Assembly: GCA_004431415.1 (NCBI GenBank)
Contig: QPMI01000566.1
Span: 1 to 54,003 of the forward strand
DNA length: 54,003 bases
DNA from: Cyanophora paradoxa
Taxonomy: Eukaryota > Glaucocystophyceae > Cyanophorales > Cyanophoraceae
Direction of reading: 5' to 3'
Shown: piece by piece, positions 19,652 through 30,403 of the stretch
Numbering within the stretch: position 1 is the first letter of the stretch
How the letters are laid out: each line of letters opens with the position of its first letter
Notes under the pieces: generated by a model
What the model saw: the letters and a program-made list of their open reading frames with translations, nothing else
Told to the model about the DNA's origin: nothing
The model's database searches: none
Program-made: the position numbers and the translations under genes

Positions 19652-20544
19652 TTACTAAATGCAGTGTTAGATTGATGGGATCATAGATGGGATCACAGTT
19701 ATCGAAGCAATATAATATAGTTGAATATTCGATATCATAAGTTGATCGAAACGATAAGTATATGGTTATAAATCGCGATTTTTGAGTTATAATCGAATTT
19801 AATCGAATTAATTTTGAATTTCAAAACTCGCTTTAATCGTAATAGCGATCTATACACATTGAGATTCGTATATGTGATTGCAAGTTATTGTTATGTATGA
19901 TATATGTGATTATATTCGACCGTCAGTGCATCGATTTGATAACTTGCTAGTGATCTATATTAAAAACTCACGTTTAATGGATTTTAATCGAATTTATAAT
20001 CAAAATTCAAAATCGGTTTCATCGCGATTTGGAGTTACAGTTAGTGAAATTCCGATATGGCTCATAAGCGCTGTGACCGCCTTGAAATGCTCGATTTTAT
20101 GACGTTTTAAGCGCATCGATTTGATCAGTTGGTGTTGAGATATCGTAGCAAACGTTAATATTGATTTTCTAGACGGGTACAGCATTAATCTAGAAAAAAC
20201 CGCGTTTTTTTTTTACTTTTCAAGTTTCACGGCGAACGAAGTAAAGGTTCCCGAGCGGATTTGAACCGCGTAGTTTTGAGTCAGAAATCAAGCGCTCTAT
20301 TCTCTGAGCCAAAAACGGCTTACCACCAAGTCGACTCCTGGGCTAGTGTTTCACCAAGTCTACTATGGCAAGTGACTTTTGCATCTTCAAACTGTTATAT
20401 CTCATCACCAGATCATCAAAACGCAACGTTCTGCATATCGCTGTGAAGCGCTTGATACGATCTACAAGACTATGTGTATATCATGTGCATATATGTATAT
20501 CAGTCATACATATATTTGGAAAAAACGAGTTTTTGCCTAGCAAA
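19652..20544. other. Non-coding left arm between TIR and integrase gene
   Basis: About 0.9 kb without a supported gene. Two or three degenerate blocks repeat ATCGCGATTT, AGTTAYA and AATCGAATTTA motifs (19757-20050), and the phrase CATCGATTTGAT recurs near 19930 and 20117. It contains the tRNA-like sequence listed separately. Confidence 0.5.
20246..20316 (-). tRNA. tRNA-like sequence with A and B box (degenerate cloverleaf)
   Basis: The minus strand has an A box (TGGCTCAGAG), a perfect B box (GGTTCAAATCC), a 7-bp acceptor stem with G-U pairs (GTTTTTG with CGGGAAC), and D and T stems of 4 bp. The anticodon arm is poor: TTGA and TCAA close an 8-base loop TTTCTGAC, so no anticodon can be assigned firmly (TCT, Arg, if the loop were TTTCTGA). 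There is no separate position 8-9. A T6 run lies about 50 bases downstream. It may be a tRNA relic, a tRNA-derived SINE or a Pol III transcript. Confidence 0.4.
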
Positions 20545-21929
20545 CTAGCTAGTTTTGGTCCTTTCTCTTAGTGTTCTCTGAGGTTTAGGGGCTGTATATG
20601 ACTCCTTAGTAGTCTGAAAGTCATTATACCATCTCTGGCTATTAACCTCAGAAAGTTTCTGTGTCCCTGCTATAGTGAGCTTTTTGAGTTCCCTGTTAAC
20701 TTTCCCAGCCTTCTCCTTTCTAGCCTCTATCAAAGGCTTATCTGGGACTTCATTAGCAGCTTCTATGCCTTCTCTCCTTATAGCAGCATCAGCCCTGGCT
20801 TCCTCTTTAGCTTGCTCCAAGGCATCCACTGTAGGTGTTTCCAGATACTCAACTGAATTCACAGGTAACAGCTCATGGAAAGCAAACCTGTTTTCTATGA
20901 TCTCACCAGTGGGACTCCTTAGCTTAAACTTAAAGCCTTCCCTACTATCAACAGTGTAAACCATCCTAGACCAATTGTTACCCTGTTTAGCAAAGGCATT
21001 TTTCTCAACTTTCACTCTAACAAACATGCCTGGCTGCATGGTATCAAGGTAAGCTATTGATTTCTTGAATCTTTCATCTTCTAATCCCACTATATACCTA
21101 TAATGCTCCTCTGTAGTTTCGCCTGGCTTCATCTTAGTAGCTGAGTGAACTGTATTATTGTAATTATACTCAATATCACCTAACACATCAAAGAATCTAG
21201 CTGTGTTATTAGCTATGCAGTAGTTTGTGATCAGTCTCTTAATCTGCTTGTTAAAGGCTTCAATTCGACCTTGGCTTCTATGGTCAGCAGTTCCACTCAC
21301 TTGGTGTTCTATGAATTTACTAGATAAATACTCCTGGAATATTCGATTTTGGAACTCACTCCCAGCATCTGATTGAACTTTTACTATGGGTCTTGCCACT
21401 CTCATTTCAAGCTGCTTAAATGCAGCTAATGTAGTGAGAGCTGATTTATCTCTTATAGGTATGATATATCCAGTTCTCAGTGTTGATTCCATAGCAGTCA
21501 TAAAGGTATCATAGCCATTGTTTTGTTTCTTATAAGCTGGGAAAAAGAGCAAATCAATCACATAGGTATCAAGGGGTTGCCTTATTGGAACCATGGGATC
21601 TCTCTTCCTAGATATAGCAGGTGCATTGATCTGAACTACCTCTTGTTTTTTATAGAACTCTTGCAACTGCTTATAGGATTCATCTGGTAACTCAGCCCTC
21701 ATAGCTTGAAGCCCTTTGTAACCAGTCCTCACATCATAGAATCTCTTGGCAATCTTGCTAGTTTCTTTCACTGCAATAGCAACTGGGATCTCCACAGGGA
21801 CAAGCTCTTTCATCTCTGATTTTTTGACAATTCGAGATTCCCCTTTTCCTCCTTTGGAACTGTGATAGGCAGTAGGTTACCTTGTAGTTGCTCAGTGGTT
21901 CTCCTAACTATTCTTCCAGTTGCTGGCAT
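20545..21929 (-). CDS. Retrovirus-like DDE integrase (one apparent frame break near N-terminus)
   Basis: The uninterrupted part is 422 codons (20545-21813). The rve core carries the DDE triad: Asp in VIDLLFF, Asp in QSDAGSEFQ and Glu in GRIEAFNKQI, with the usual spacing. After it comes an SH3-like beta region (GMFVRVKVEKN through FAFHELLPV) and a charged tail. The preferred start is at 21929 (MPATGRIVRR), 3 bases after the polymerase stop; it needs one extra base in an A6 run near 21824. A zinc-binding HHCC domain is not evident. The enzyme would cut target DNA with a 6-bp stagger, which fits the ATAGTG duplication. Confidence 0.92.
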
Positions 21930-21932
21930 CTC

Positions 21933-24900
21933 TTAATTAAAAGGAACAGAATTAATACCATCTGGTAAGATGTATCTCTTTGCATCAAAGCAGTTTAGGG
22001 CAACCCTTCTACTCACGGTATCTATTATTGTGTGATCTGCCCTTCTCTTCTGCTTTGCAGTCACAGTCTTGCTGATACCTGCAAATAAACACTGCTTAAA
22101 ATCATTAAATTGGAGTTCCTCAGTGGAAGTCCCAGAGAGCTTACTCCTCTCAATCTCAGCAGTTCTGAAACTGTAAACTTTTGCTCTCAGACCTACATAC
22201 TCCAATATTGCAGAGCCAGGCATTTCATTTTTGTATTTACCTGGGGTCATTCTGTTAGATCCCCCTAGGTCCAAGGCATAAGATATATTCTCTATATCTT
22301 TTTGTAAGGTCTTAGATTCAATATATAGACAGAAGGAGTCAGTATCATGGAATAGTAACTTTGCTTTTGTCCATTGGGACCTTACAGTATCATAGAAGAA
22401 CTGGTAATTATGCAGTTTGGCTGCATCCAAAACATAAGCCCCAATTGCAACAGGCTTATCTAGTTTCACATGCTTTGTGTAAAACTCAAAGGCAACTGCT
22501 TTTTCGTTTATGGACTTGTTGATTTCACCAATGGGGAAGCTGCATATTTCATAAACAGTTTCTCACTGTTTGCAATCTTAACCACAGATCTACCTCTGCA
22601 AGATTCAATGCATTTCCCATAGATTGAGTTATTCATGAGTTTATAGAAATCAGCCTCGAATTTATTCACTGCTTTCCTTCTCATCTCAGTATTCAGCTCA
22701 ATGTAGGGTTTCATTACAGGAGCCACAGTAAATGAGAGGACCCTGTGAATTTTCTTTAATTTCACACCTTTGTCCAACAGATATTGCAGAAGAGGCTCAG
22801 AAATCACATAGTTTGCCACAGAACCAAAGGTTGCAGTTAGCTTAGGGGTCTTATCAAGCTCTTCTCCTGAAAGATCCAACAGGCTCTTTTGATATTGTGA
22901 TAATTCCGCATATTCTACTATTTTCTTGTTAATAATTAGGGGGAAATCACTGTGGTCTAGATATAGCCTTATTGGGTATTCCAGATCAACTTCCAGGAAA
23001 CTGGATCTGTTATCTTGTGGGTTGAATTCGGTCTCCCATCTAAAATCACCAACTGGAATTGGCTGACTCAAACAGTAGCCATACAAGTTGTTAGCATCAA
23101 ACAGCATAATGTGGGAGTTCTCACCATCAGCCTCAGCATACCTACAAGGCATTGTTGCAAAGCCACCCCTGATTCCCTCTCAACAAATTCGTATTGCTCT
23201 ACATCACTTATAAGCTCTATTTTTGCCTCGGTGGTCCTAAGCATAGCATCCCAAGATAACCCAGGTGCAGATACATAATGAACTGGGTCAAGTCCATATA
23301 CTGAGTGTGAAAGCCTTCTGAAGGCTTGGAATTTGTTCATTAACTCATCTACATCAGCAGCTCCAAAATCCATGAAATTGCTTGCATCAATGAACTTGTA
23401 AAGACCCCATTGCAATGAAAGGTATTGATCAAAGTTTTTCGAAAGGATTTCGATTCGCTTTTTATCACCCATGCCTGCTATTTTTCTGAAAATGAATGTC
23501 CCACAGTCATCCATTTGGTCAACAACTACTGCAACTTTGGTTTGCTTTGAGATTCTCCTATGGAGATTGCAGTTTCTGCATGCAGGAGCAATATAATGAC
23601 CTGTGTGGTGATCATGATCCCTGCATTTGAAGTTCTCCTTAGTGAACCTCTCACTGCAAAGGTAACAGTGTTTGGTAGCTCTGTAAATTGCTTTCTGCTC
23701 ATCTGTGAGTTCATTCATAGGAATGTTGGTAAACAGGAAATCGATTAGTTCTCTTGCTTTGGACTCCAAGCATTCAAAGAGACCTCCCATTGGATCCTGA
23801 CCCTCAAATCGAAACTCCTGAACATCTGCCCCAGTGACTACTCTCAGGTTGACTGCTGAGACTTCCCTCTTAGATTTTGATGCATCAATGGGGATGCTTC
23901 TATGTTCAATCTTGCAGTAAACCACAACAGGAAGCCAAACAGTTTTCCTGAGTTTTTCAGTCCAAACTCTATGGTGGTCTCAGGTTTTGGTGTGATTCCC
24001 TTTGAGAGTCTCCAATCAATGCATCTATTTGAGTCCACATGAGCAGTGAGTTTAGCCTCAGACCTGAATCGAGATAAGCATGTGTCACAGTAGTGTAACT
24101 TCTGATCATTGTATGTTTCATGGTTTACTTTCAATAATCTTGAAAGGGACATGATTGTAATATAATGACCATTCCCTTCATCATCAAATATCAGCATGAG
24201 ATTAACCTTATGCTTTCTGCCTGGGTAACTGGATTGATGCAGGGGATAAACAACCTCTCCATCGATTCCGAATATATTAATGCTAATGCCTGCATTTTGA
24301 GCCTCGAATTTATCAATTATTTCAGCATCACAGGCAACAGGGAATGGGATATTGTCGAAATTGAGAGCCAGCGGATTATAAGCGATTGCTGAGTATTTCC
24401 ATTTGCGATATTGTAAAAGCTCATTCCTCTTATGGGAGTTAATAGATTTTCTGTAAATCGAGGCTAAAATCGCATTTTCGAAGCAGGAATCATCTATATT
24501 TCGAATATTCACTGTGGCTCTCTTCCTAGCAATCCACTCTGGGGTTTGTAGAAAGCATCCACCAGTTGGAGCATAACTCATAATAGCCACTCTGAGTATT
24601 TCAATTCTTTCTAAGCGATAGCTATCAACCACATTCATCTGCTCCTGACACATTTGGGCTGCTTTATTCAGCTCAGTTCGAATATTTCTCGACCTGGTTA
24701 ATACAAAGTAATCACTGTAAATGTATTTCGATATCCAAACCTGTGGATTGCTCACTTTAACGAACTTGCAGATAAAAGACAAGCGAACCTTGATTGCCCT
24801 GAATTGATCTAAACCCTGCTTTAATCGATTTGGAAGGGATGTAGCAATTCTATCCAGGAATTCAATCACATCTACAACAACTTCCCTTCTGGCTCTGTAT

Positions 24901-25127
24901 GTGAGCCAGCGATATAATTCATTCATGGCTGTTCCATCTTCTGCCTCTGGTTCTATTTGCCTAAGCCTATCCAGTTCATCCAAGGTTTCAATTTTATCAT
25001 ATAGGTTATTTGCTTTTCTGGTTAATCTGCTTAAAGTGGGTCTGCCCCTTGCAATTAAATCTATTTCCCGGTCATATTCAGCCTCTGTTATTTCATGGGC
25101 TGCATATAGTGTTCCCAGCAATCCCAT
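21933..25127 (-). pseudogene. polB: Protein-primed family B DNA polymerase (three frame breaks)
   Basis: About 1060 codons in four pieces (23844-25127, 23068-23925, 22508-23152, 21933-22469). Breaks fall near 23930, 23160 and 22495, mostly explicable by single-base loss. Landmarks: an N-terminal region with VNIRNIDDSCFENAIL; a zinc finger CDTCLSRF then H and C; a second zinc module CYLCSERF with RDHDHHTGHY and CRNCNL; polymerase motif A DANNLYGY (about 23098); motif B KLMNNSIYG (about 22630); motif C HDTDSFCLY (about 22346). These are typical of Polinton and adintovirus polymerases, which prime on a terminal protein. The exonuclease motifs look degenerate (see findings). It is likely real and functional if the breaks are consensus errors. 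Confidence 0.88.
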
Positions 25128-25234
25128 GAGTTCCCATTTCTTCTCCCTTATGAGTTTGTTGGTAATTCGGGCATTATTCCTAACTTGTTCCTATTCTAAG
25201 GGGATATTTTATTTTAGGATGTTCTAAACGCAAT

Positions 25235-25584
25235 TTAAAATGTTTTAATGGATCCATTGGCTTCCTCTGAATGAAATCGCAAAAACCTATTAATCCTAAA
25301 TCGAGATTTCGGTTTTTGTAGATTGACTATCCAAGGTTCAAAGAGATACATGTAATATGCTTCTCTGTTCATAAGGTCTTCATGCCCACCCTTCTTAGTT
25401 GAATAAAGGACTGAAAACCTCACATCAGAAGCCTTGCATAGGTCTGCTGTAGATGGCATTTGACCTGATTTGTGTTGTCTCCATCTTTTTGTAGTGGCTG
25501 TGAGGTTCTCCCTATATAAACTTTATTCAATTCTTCACTCTCAATCATATAGATCGATCCAGAATCATGATCTGTTCCAGCCAT
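25235..25584 (-). pseudogene. GIY-YIG endonuclease (one frame break)
   Basis: The start at 25584 gives MAGTDHDSGSIYMIES. The GIY part is GSIY (residues 9-12) and the YIG part VYIGRT (22-27), with the catalytic Arg. After a break near 25490, in an A-run, the second piece (25235-25459) carries the catalytic Glu (NREAYYMYLF) and the Asn of WIVNLQKP. About 115 residues in all, a single-domain nuclease. Such enzymes act in homing, repair or processing of replication intermediates; the role in this virus is unknown. Confidence 0.75.
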
Positions 25585-25826
25585 TTCTTACTACTTACAT
25601 ATAAATATATTTTTCTATCTCTTAAATCATTTTTGGTTGACTTAGTGGGTGGAGTTGAGGCACTTTTTATTTCTTTTTAGGGCAGAGTCCTTTTTTAGAA
25701 TCTGTGAAAAAATGAGTCAACTCCCCCCACTTAGTCAACCTAATCGATAAATAAACCATAAATAAAAGACTGTTTGGGTCTTTTATGATAAATTTGAGTC
25801 AACCATGAGTCCACTTTTGAGTAAAC
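25585..25826. other. Intergenic region with central TTGACT hairpin
   Basis: AT-rich, no gene. Arms at 25634-25660 (TGGTTGACTTAGTGGGTGG) and 25714-25740 form a hairpin of the same family as those in the two TIRs. A further GAGTCAACCATGAGTCC motif lies at about 25795-25812. It sits at the border between the nuclease and primase-helicase genes. Confidence 0.7.
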
Positions 25827-28419
25827 CTAAACTTCAACATCAGAATCATAATCTGATGCATCAGGATCAGCAGCAGGTAGGTCCTGTTTCATCCTTGGAT
25901 TAGCTTCTTCCTCAATAGTCTCATCATCTACAAGCTTCATCTTTCTGAATTCCTCAAATACTTGTTGGAATAGGAAATGATAGTATTGTTTGCCATTTGT
26001 AGTTTTCACTTGGATATATGTAACACTTCTCATTTCAGTATAATATCGGCGACTATTATAATCGTTTTTATATTTATTGCTGGTAATAAACTCCTGGAAC
26101 CACTTCCAGGTTTCCACAAGGCTACCAGACTTGCATTTATTCTCGGAAATTAAGCCTCGATCCACAAGCCACTTAGTGAACATAAGAATGATTGGAGCGC
26201 ACACCTGTTGGGCTAAATAGTATTTATTTGTAAGGGGTCTATCAGCAATCCAGTTCACATCCTCACAGTCAACTTTGGTTCTCAAATAGTGGGCAATGTT
26301 TCGAATATTGCAGTGATCATTTAGCCATTTTACAAGTGGAAGGAAGTATGACCTATCCTTTGCGAATTTCTTACTAACTTCAACAACCACAAATCGCCTA
26401 TCTCCAGCTTCAATTTTCACTGGAATGTTGTTATTGCTGGTGAATATAATCCTGGCAAAGTTGCTTTTTGTGTATGAATCTATCCCTTTGTGTTCAATTA
26501 CAATCTTATCAGAAGTTATGAGATCTTTGAGCATATCATTATTTTCGAATGTGTCCTTGCCTGAGGCTTCATTCACAACAATCAAGATCTTATCCTCTCT
26601 ATTGTGGGCAAATCGACCAAACAGATCCTCTTTTGGCTTTCCAGTTGCATAACTTAGGGCATCTCCAAGTATCTTCTTTTGGAAAGTATCAACCAACACA
26701 TTTTTACCAGTTCCCTGCTCACCAATGAAGATTAAGGATACTCCATTGAGTTCCCAGGCTTTTGCAGCATGTGGGCAAACCATTTCAACAGATATTCATA
26801 GGTATTTTGATCCTCACCAGACATTAAGAACAAGTGATCTAGGAAAGGCTTAATCATCTCAGCAGTTACATCCTCTGGAGCATTTTCGAATTGCTGATGG
26901 TCGACCTTCATTCCTGGATAGAGATTAAATACAGACTTGCATTTTGCACTGAGAGAAGCAGGAGGGGAAGGAAATCCATGTAAGTTGATCTTGTGGCTGT
27001 TGGATCCACAATCCATTTCCTAAATGATTGCTCCCATTTCTCTTTCTCATTATCTGTTCCCTCATTGACAATCACCTTATGCATCAAATGGGGGAAATGC
27101 TTTGTAGAGAGCTTCCCAATATCTTTGGGCATCCAGCAAAGTAGTTGTTCATCCCAGAGCATCACACAACCAACATTTTCAACATGATGCATTCGAGCAT
27201 TGAAATACCTCTTATGCACATTGTAATGTTCAGCCAAAGGAGGGATACTTGCAGTCTTGTAATCGATTTCATCTGTGTCCTCTGGTAGGAATGCATACTT
27301 TTTGGGGAAGAGTTCCTTGAAAAGCTCATTGTTATCTTTGCTCAACCAATAAACCAAGGATTTGAAGGTCAACACTTTGCCAGGCTCAGCCTTCTTCTTG
27401 CTTCTGCGAAGCTGTGTAAACTTCTCCTGGCATTCATCATAATCATACTTGTCACTCTGTTCTGAGAATTGGTGGAAGAGTTCAGCTTGCATTTTAGGGG
27501 TGAACTTGTTGTCTTCCCCAACATTGATGATGACCAGTCCTACATCAATCCAAGTTTTATACTCATTAGCTCTCTCACCATTTAGACCCATTATAACACT
27601 TTGTAGCAGTTCGAAAGTAACAGGATTTTCGGGTTCAGTGTCTTTTTCAGCTTCTACCTTCTCAGTCTTCACTTTATCACTTTTTGGCTCCTTTTTAACT
27701 GGTTTTGGCTCAGGGCTATAATTTGCGAATGCAGAAATATTCGATTCATCCACAAGTTTAGTAGAAGCTGAGAAGAAAGATACAAAGAAGTCCTCATTTC
27801 GCATTAACACTTTGTCACAGTCAACGAATTTCTTAAAGCAAACGTTTTTATCAACATCTTTCTTTGATTTATTTTGAGCATCGAGAGTCTCACCTTTGCA
27901 GCAATTGAGGCAGATAAGGTTCTGTGTGGAGCTGTAAACTCCACTGTCATAATCCTCATTTTTCACCAATCCCATAGCTTTGAAAAGCTTGGGGATATCT
28001 TCATGTTTGCATGCAAGCGATTTAATGATAAAGTGGGCTGAGATCTTGAACTTAATACCATCCTCCTTGATCAAATGGACCTTTCTATGGCGAACTGCAA
28101 CAGCAATATCGTTAATTGAAGTGGTCCCAGATCGCTTCCATAACTTATCTCTCATCTCTCTTACAACAGTTTCCGCCTCAGCATAATTATCAGCAATGTT
28201 CTCCTTCAAATCAACGAATCTATCCAGGTCCAGGTAAACTCTGGTGACTTGTTCAGGCTGAATGCATTCAGCCCAGGTCTTAACCTTGCTATTATCAATT
28301 GCTTCAAGGGCATCTTCAGCAGAATCAAATACATGGGTGACCTTGTTGCGATCACCAATGAGAGTACTAAGGAATGTAGCATTTTCAACAGGGGTGGCGA
28401 ATTTCTCGATTTTGTTCAT
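25827..28419 (-). pseudogene. Primase-helicase (AEP primase, PriCT-type middle, SF3 helicase), two frame breaks
   Basis: About 860 codons. The N-terminal primase part (26908-28419) starts MNKIEKFATP and has the AEP metal motif YLDLDRF near residue 90 and an HF-containing KISAHFII motif near 150. A middle domain (residues ~265-365) with NEYKTWIDVGL and YDYDECQEKF matches PriCT-2. The C-terminal SF3 helicase (25827-26783) has Walker A GEQGTGKN, Walker B ILIVVNEASG and motif C RIIFTSNN, with Arg residues after it. Breaks lie near 27000 and 26770. The product would unwind and prime DNA at replication forks. Its acidic tail ends DASDYDSDVEV. Confidence 0.85.
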
Positions 28420-28637
28420 TTTCGATTTTGGGGGACTTCTACCTTTAACAAAGAAAATAATTTCGGAAGGAGGAATTGTCTTTTATATATATCCTTTTAT
28501 TTGCCAAGTCCTTAAGTAGTTTTGGGTAGGGATACTGTCTCGATATATAGGTACAGTTTTAAAAAAGAGGGAAGAAAGCTGTCATTTTTTTGCCTCCGAT
28601 CAAATCAATTTCTACAAGATTTGGTTTGATCGAGAAT
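28420..28637. other. Gap upstream of the primase-helicase gene
   Basis: About 220 bases, AT-rich, no supported gene. It contains the presumed promoter of the primase-helicase gene (start context CGAAAATG). That context lacks the TAAAAGA element seen at virion genes, which suggests a different (early) promoter class. Confidence 0.35.
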
Positions 28638-28964
28638 TTATTCTTCGATATATTTCCGAGGTCTTCCAACCGGTTTATGCTCTTTGGGTGTCTTGGGCTG
28701 TTCATCTTTCTTCTTGTGGTAATATTCCAGCGCTTTTGCCTTTTTCTGCTCGCGATATTCTTCATTTTCCCTGTATTTCCTCTGGTGTCTGAGGGCAATC
28801 TTTTTGAGTTCTTCTGGTGTGTGAACTGTAGCGGCTCCTTGGGATAATCGTTCCTCCTTCTTTTTATGATAGGCTTCGCGTTTTCTTTGGGCATCTTGCT
28901 CCCTTTTCAGTCTCAGCTTCTCTGCTTTTTCATCATCTGTGAGTATCTTGCGGATATTTGGCAT
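28638..28964 (-). CDS. Small basic coiled-coil protein with C-terminal AT-hook
   Basis: An intact 108-codon frame starting MPNIRKILTDDEK. It is very rich in Lys, Arg and Glu, predicted helical and coiled-coil, with NEEYREQKKAKALEYYHKKK near residue 75. It ends VGRPRKYIEE, whose GRPRK core is an AT-hook. It is a paralogue of 29117-29362. Likely a DNA-binding or condensing protein for AT-rich viral DNA; this is inference from charge and motif. TATTAAAGAGAAATG marks the start. Confidence 0.65.
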   Translation of the reverse strand: MPNIRKILTDDEKAEKLRLKREQDAQRKREAYHKKKEERLSQGAATVHTPEELKKIALRHQRKYRENEEYREQKKAKALEYYHKKKDEQPKTPKEHKPVGRPRKYIEE

Positions 28965-29013
28965 TTCTCTTTAATAGTAGATACGAAAATAATTTTTCCT
29001 CAATACAACCTAT

Positions 29014-29136
29014 CTACTTTTTCTTTAAGTCATTTTTTGCGGTCAACACCAGTTCCTGTCTGTAAAGTTTTATAGCTGCCTCAGTGGCATACTGAGACCG
29101 CTTTTTCTCAATTATCTTATAGACCTGGGGGTCCAT
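29014..29136 (-). CDS. Possible 40-residue basic protein
   Basis: A short frame starting MDPQVYKIIEKKRSQYATEA and ending with a Lys-rich tail. It overlaps the end of the upstream AT-hook gene by 20 bases. The composition resembles the neighbouring small basic proteins. No motif, and no second copy in the window to test conservation. Confidence 0.35.
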   Translation of the reverse strand: MDPQVYKIIEKKRSQYATEAAIKLYRQELVLTAKNDLKKK

Positions 29137-29362
29137 TGCTACTTTCAGTAGGCAAATAATATTTAATTGGTCTACCTCTGGGTCTCTGCTCCTCTTTTTG
29201 GGCTTTTCTGCGATAATAGGATGCCAAGGCTTGCTGCTTTTTATACTCTCTATATGCTGGGTCCTCTCTATATCGTTTCTGCATTGCTAGAATGTGTCTA
29301 ATAGCACCCTCAGTTAAAGGCTCATCACTGGTAAACTCGATCAAACTAATAGTGTCCTCCAT
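29117..29362 (-). CDS. Small basic AT-hook protein, paralogue of 28638-28964
   Basis: An intact 81-codon frame starting MEDTISLIEFTSDEPLTEGA. The middle (YREDPAYREYKKQQALASYY) aligns with the corresponding helix of the other AT-hook protein. RPRGRPIKYYL is an AT-hook. It is preceded by GGGAATATAAATGG and overlaps the upstream gene by 17 bases, suggesting tightly packed co-transcription. Confidence 0.65.
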   Translation of the reverse strand: MEDTISLIEFTSDEPLTEGAIRHILAMQKRYREDPAYREYKKQQALASYYRRKAQKEEQRPRGRPIKYYLPTESSNGPPGL

Positions 29363-29618
29363 TTATATTCCCAGAGAAAACGTTTTCACCAGGTAAAGAA
29401 CTTCTCCTTGGATACTCCTGTTGCTCATATGTATACTCTGTGGGGTCTGCTGGCATTGACTCCACAGAAACTGTAGACCTCCTTCTCTCTCTTGCTTCTG
29501 AGGCATTATCCTCATTATCTGACATCTCAAACTCCACTGTTGTCTCACAACATCCACTGTGGCAATTGCTCACCACATGCAGACTGAACATCTCGAAGAA
29601 CTTTCGTATTATGTCCAT
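29346..29618 (-). CDS. Hypothetical 90-residue protein
   Basis: An open frame; the start at 29618 (MDIIRKFFEMF) is preferred to an upstream one at 29678 that would overlap the core-protein gene. It has an N-terminal hydrophobic helix, a Cys cluster (NCHSGCCETT), then a hydrophilic Ser/Glu/Arg-rich tail with RERRRSTVS. No family recognised. TTATTAGAGATATGG precedes the start. Confidence 0.5.
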   Translation of the reverse strand: MDIIRKFFEMFSLHVVSNCHSGCCETTVEFEMSDNEDNASEARERRRSTVSVESMPADPTEYTYEQQEYPRRSSLPGENVFSGNINGGHY

Positions 29619-29640
29619 ATCTCTAATAAAACAGAGATAA

Positions 29641-30375
29641 TTAAAGCCAAACTCGTCTTTTATATACTGTTGGGGCAACTCCCTTTTCTACTTCAGCTTT
29701 GGTGGCACCAGGTTCAATGGTTCCCTTTTGGGTTTTTGTTTTCATTTCATCTACTGCCTGCTCATCGATTTGGGTCTCTTTCTTAGCAATAAACTGTTTA
29801 TCTGGGACACCAGTAATGCCCATTTTATAAACTTCCTTTCGAAGCATCTCCTTTAGCTTGGCTCTCTCTTTCTTCTCAGTAACATACTGCTCCAAGGCAC
29901 TTGATTTGGCTTCCAGATCTTTGAGTTTAGCAGTCATCTCATCCCATTGAGCCTTGGGAATTCGATGAATATTTTGAGTGGGAGCAGTCTTATATGTGAC
30001 TTCACCAGCCATAGACTGGATTACCTTGTCTGATTCTTTACTGAGACCCTCACCTTTGCGAGCCAGTGATAGATCTTGCAAGCCTAGACCTTTATCATCA
30101 GCAGCTCCAATAATTCGCCTGGCACCCTCAGCAACAGCCTTCATTTTCGAAGCTTCTGGTGATATATTGAGTTGGTCAGCAGTTGAACTTTGTGGGGCTT
30201 TGTCATCGACTGATTCCTCATAGGCAGCATTTAGGGGGTCTTCTTGGGGTTGTGAGGGTTTGATTTCGTTCATACCATTGAATTTCATTGGTTCAGTGTT
30301 AATAGATCCATTGTTTCCACCACCTGAATAGCCAACAGCCCCAGCTGGGATCCCTATTTTTCGTTTGGGAGGCAT
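29641..30375 (-). CDS. Putative virion core or DNA-associated protein (unknown family)
   Basis: An intact 244-codon frame starting MPPKRKIGIPAGAVGYSGG. It has a basic N-terminus, a Gly/Asn/Ser-rich disordered first third, and a helical second half with a coiled coil around residues 145-190 (MTAKLKDLEAKSSALEQYV). There is no catalytic motif, and in particular no adenain-type protease triad. It lies 28 bases upstream of the ATPase gene's end on the same strand, inside the virion module. TAATAAAGATACAATG is at the start. In element A only its first codon falls inside the window (positions 3-5). Confidence 0.6.
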   Translation of the reverse strand: MPPKRKIGIPAGAVGYSGGGNNGSINTEPMKFNGMNEIKPSQPQEDPLNAAYEESVDDKAPQSSTADQLNISPEASKMKAVAEGARRIIGAADDKGLGLQDLSLARKGEGLSKESDKVIQSMAGEVTYKTAPTQNIHRIPKAQWDEMTAKLKDLEAKSSALEQYVTEKKERAKLKEMLRKEVYKMGITGVPDKQFIAKKETQIDEQAVDEMKTKTQKGTIEPGATKAEVEKGVAPTVYKRRVWL

Positions 30376-30403
30376 TGTATCTTTATTAGAATGAGAGATA
30401 ATT

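Noticed and set aside
29346-29678. Longer 110-codon version of the hypothetical protein
   Set aside because: The upstream start would overlap the core-protein gene and lacks a promoter-like motif; the internal start at 29618 has TTATTAGAGATATGG.
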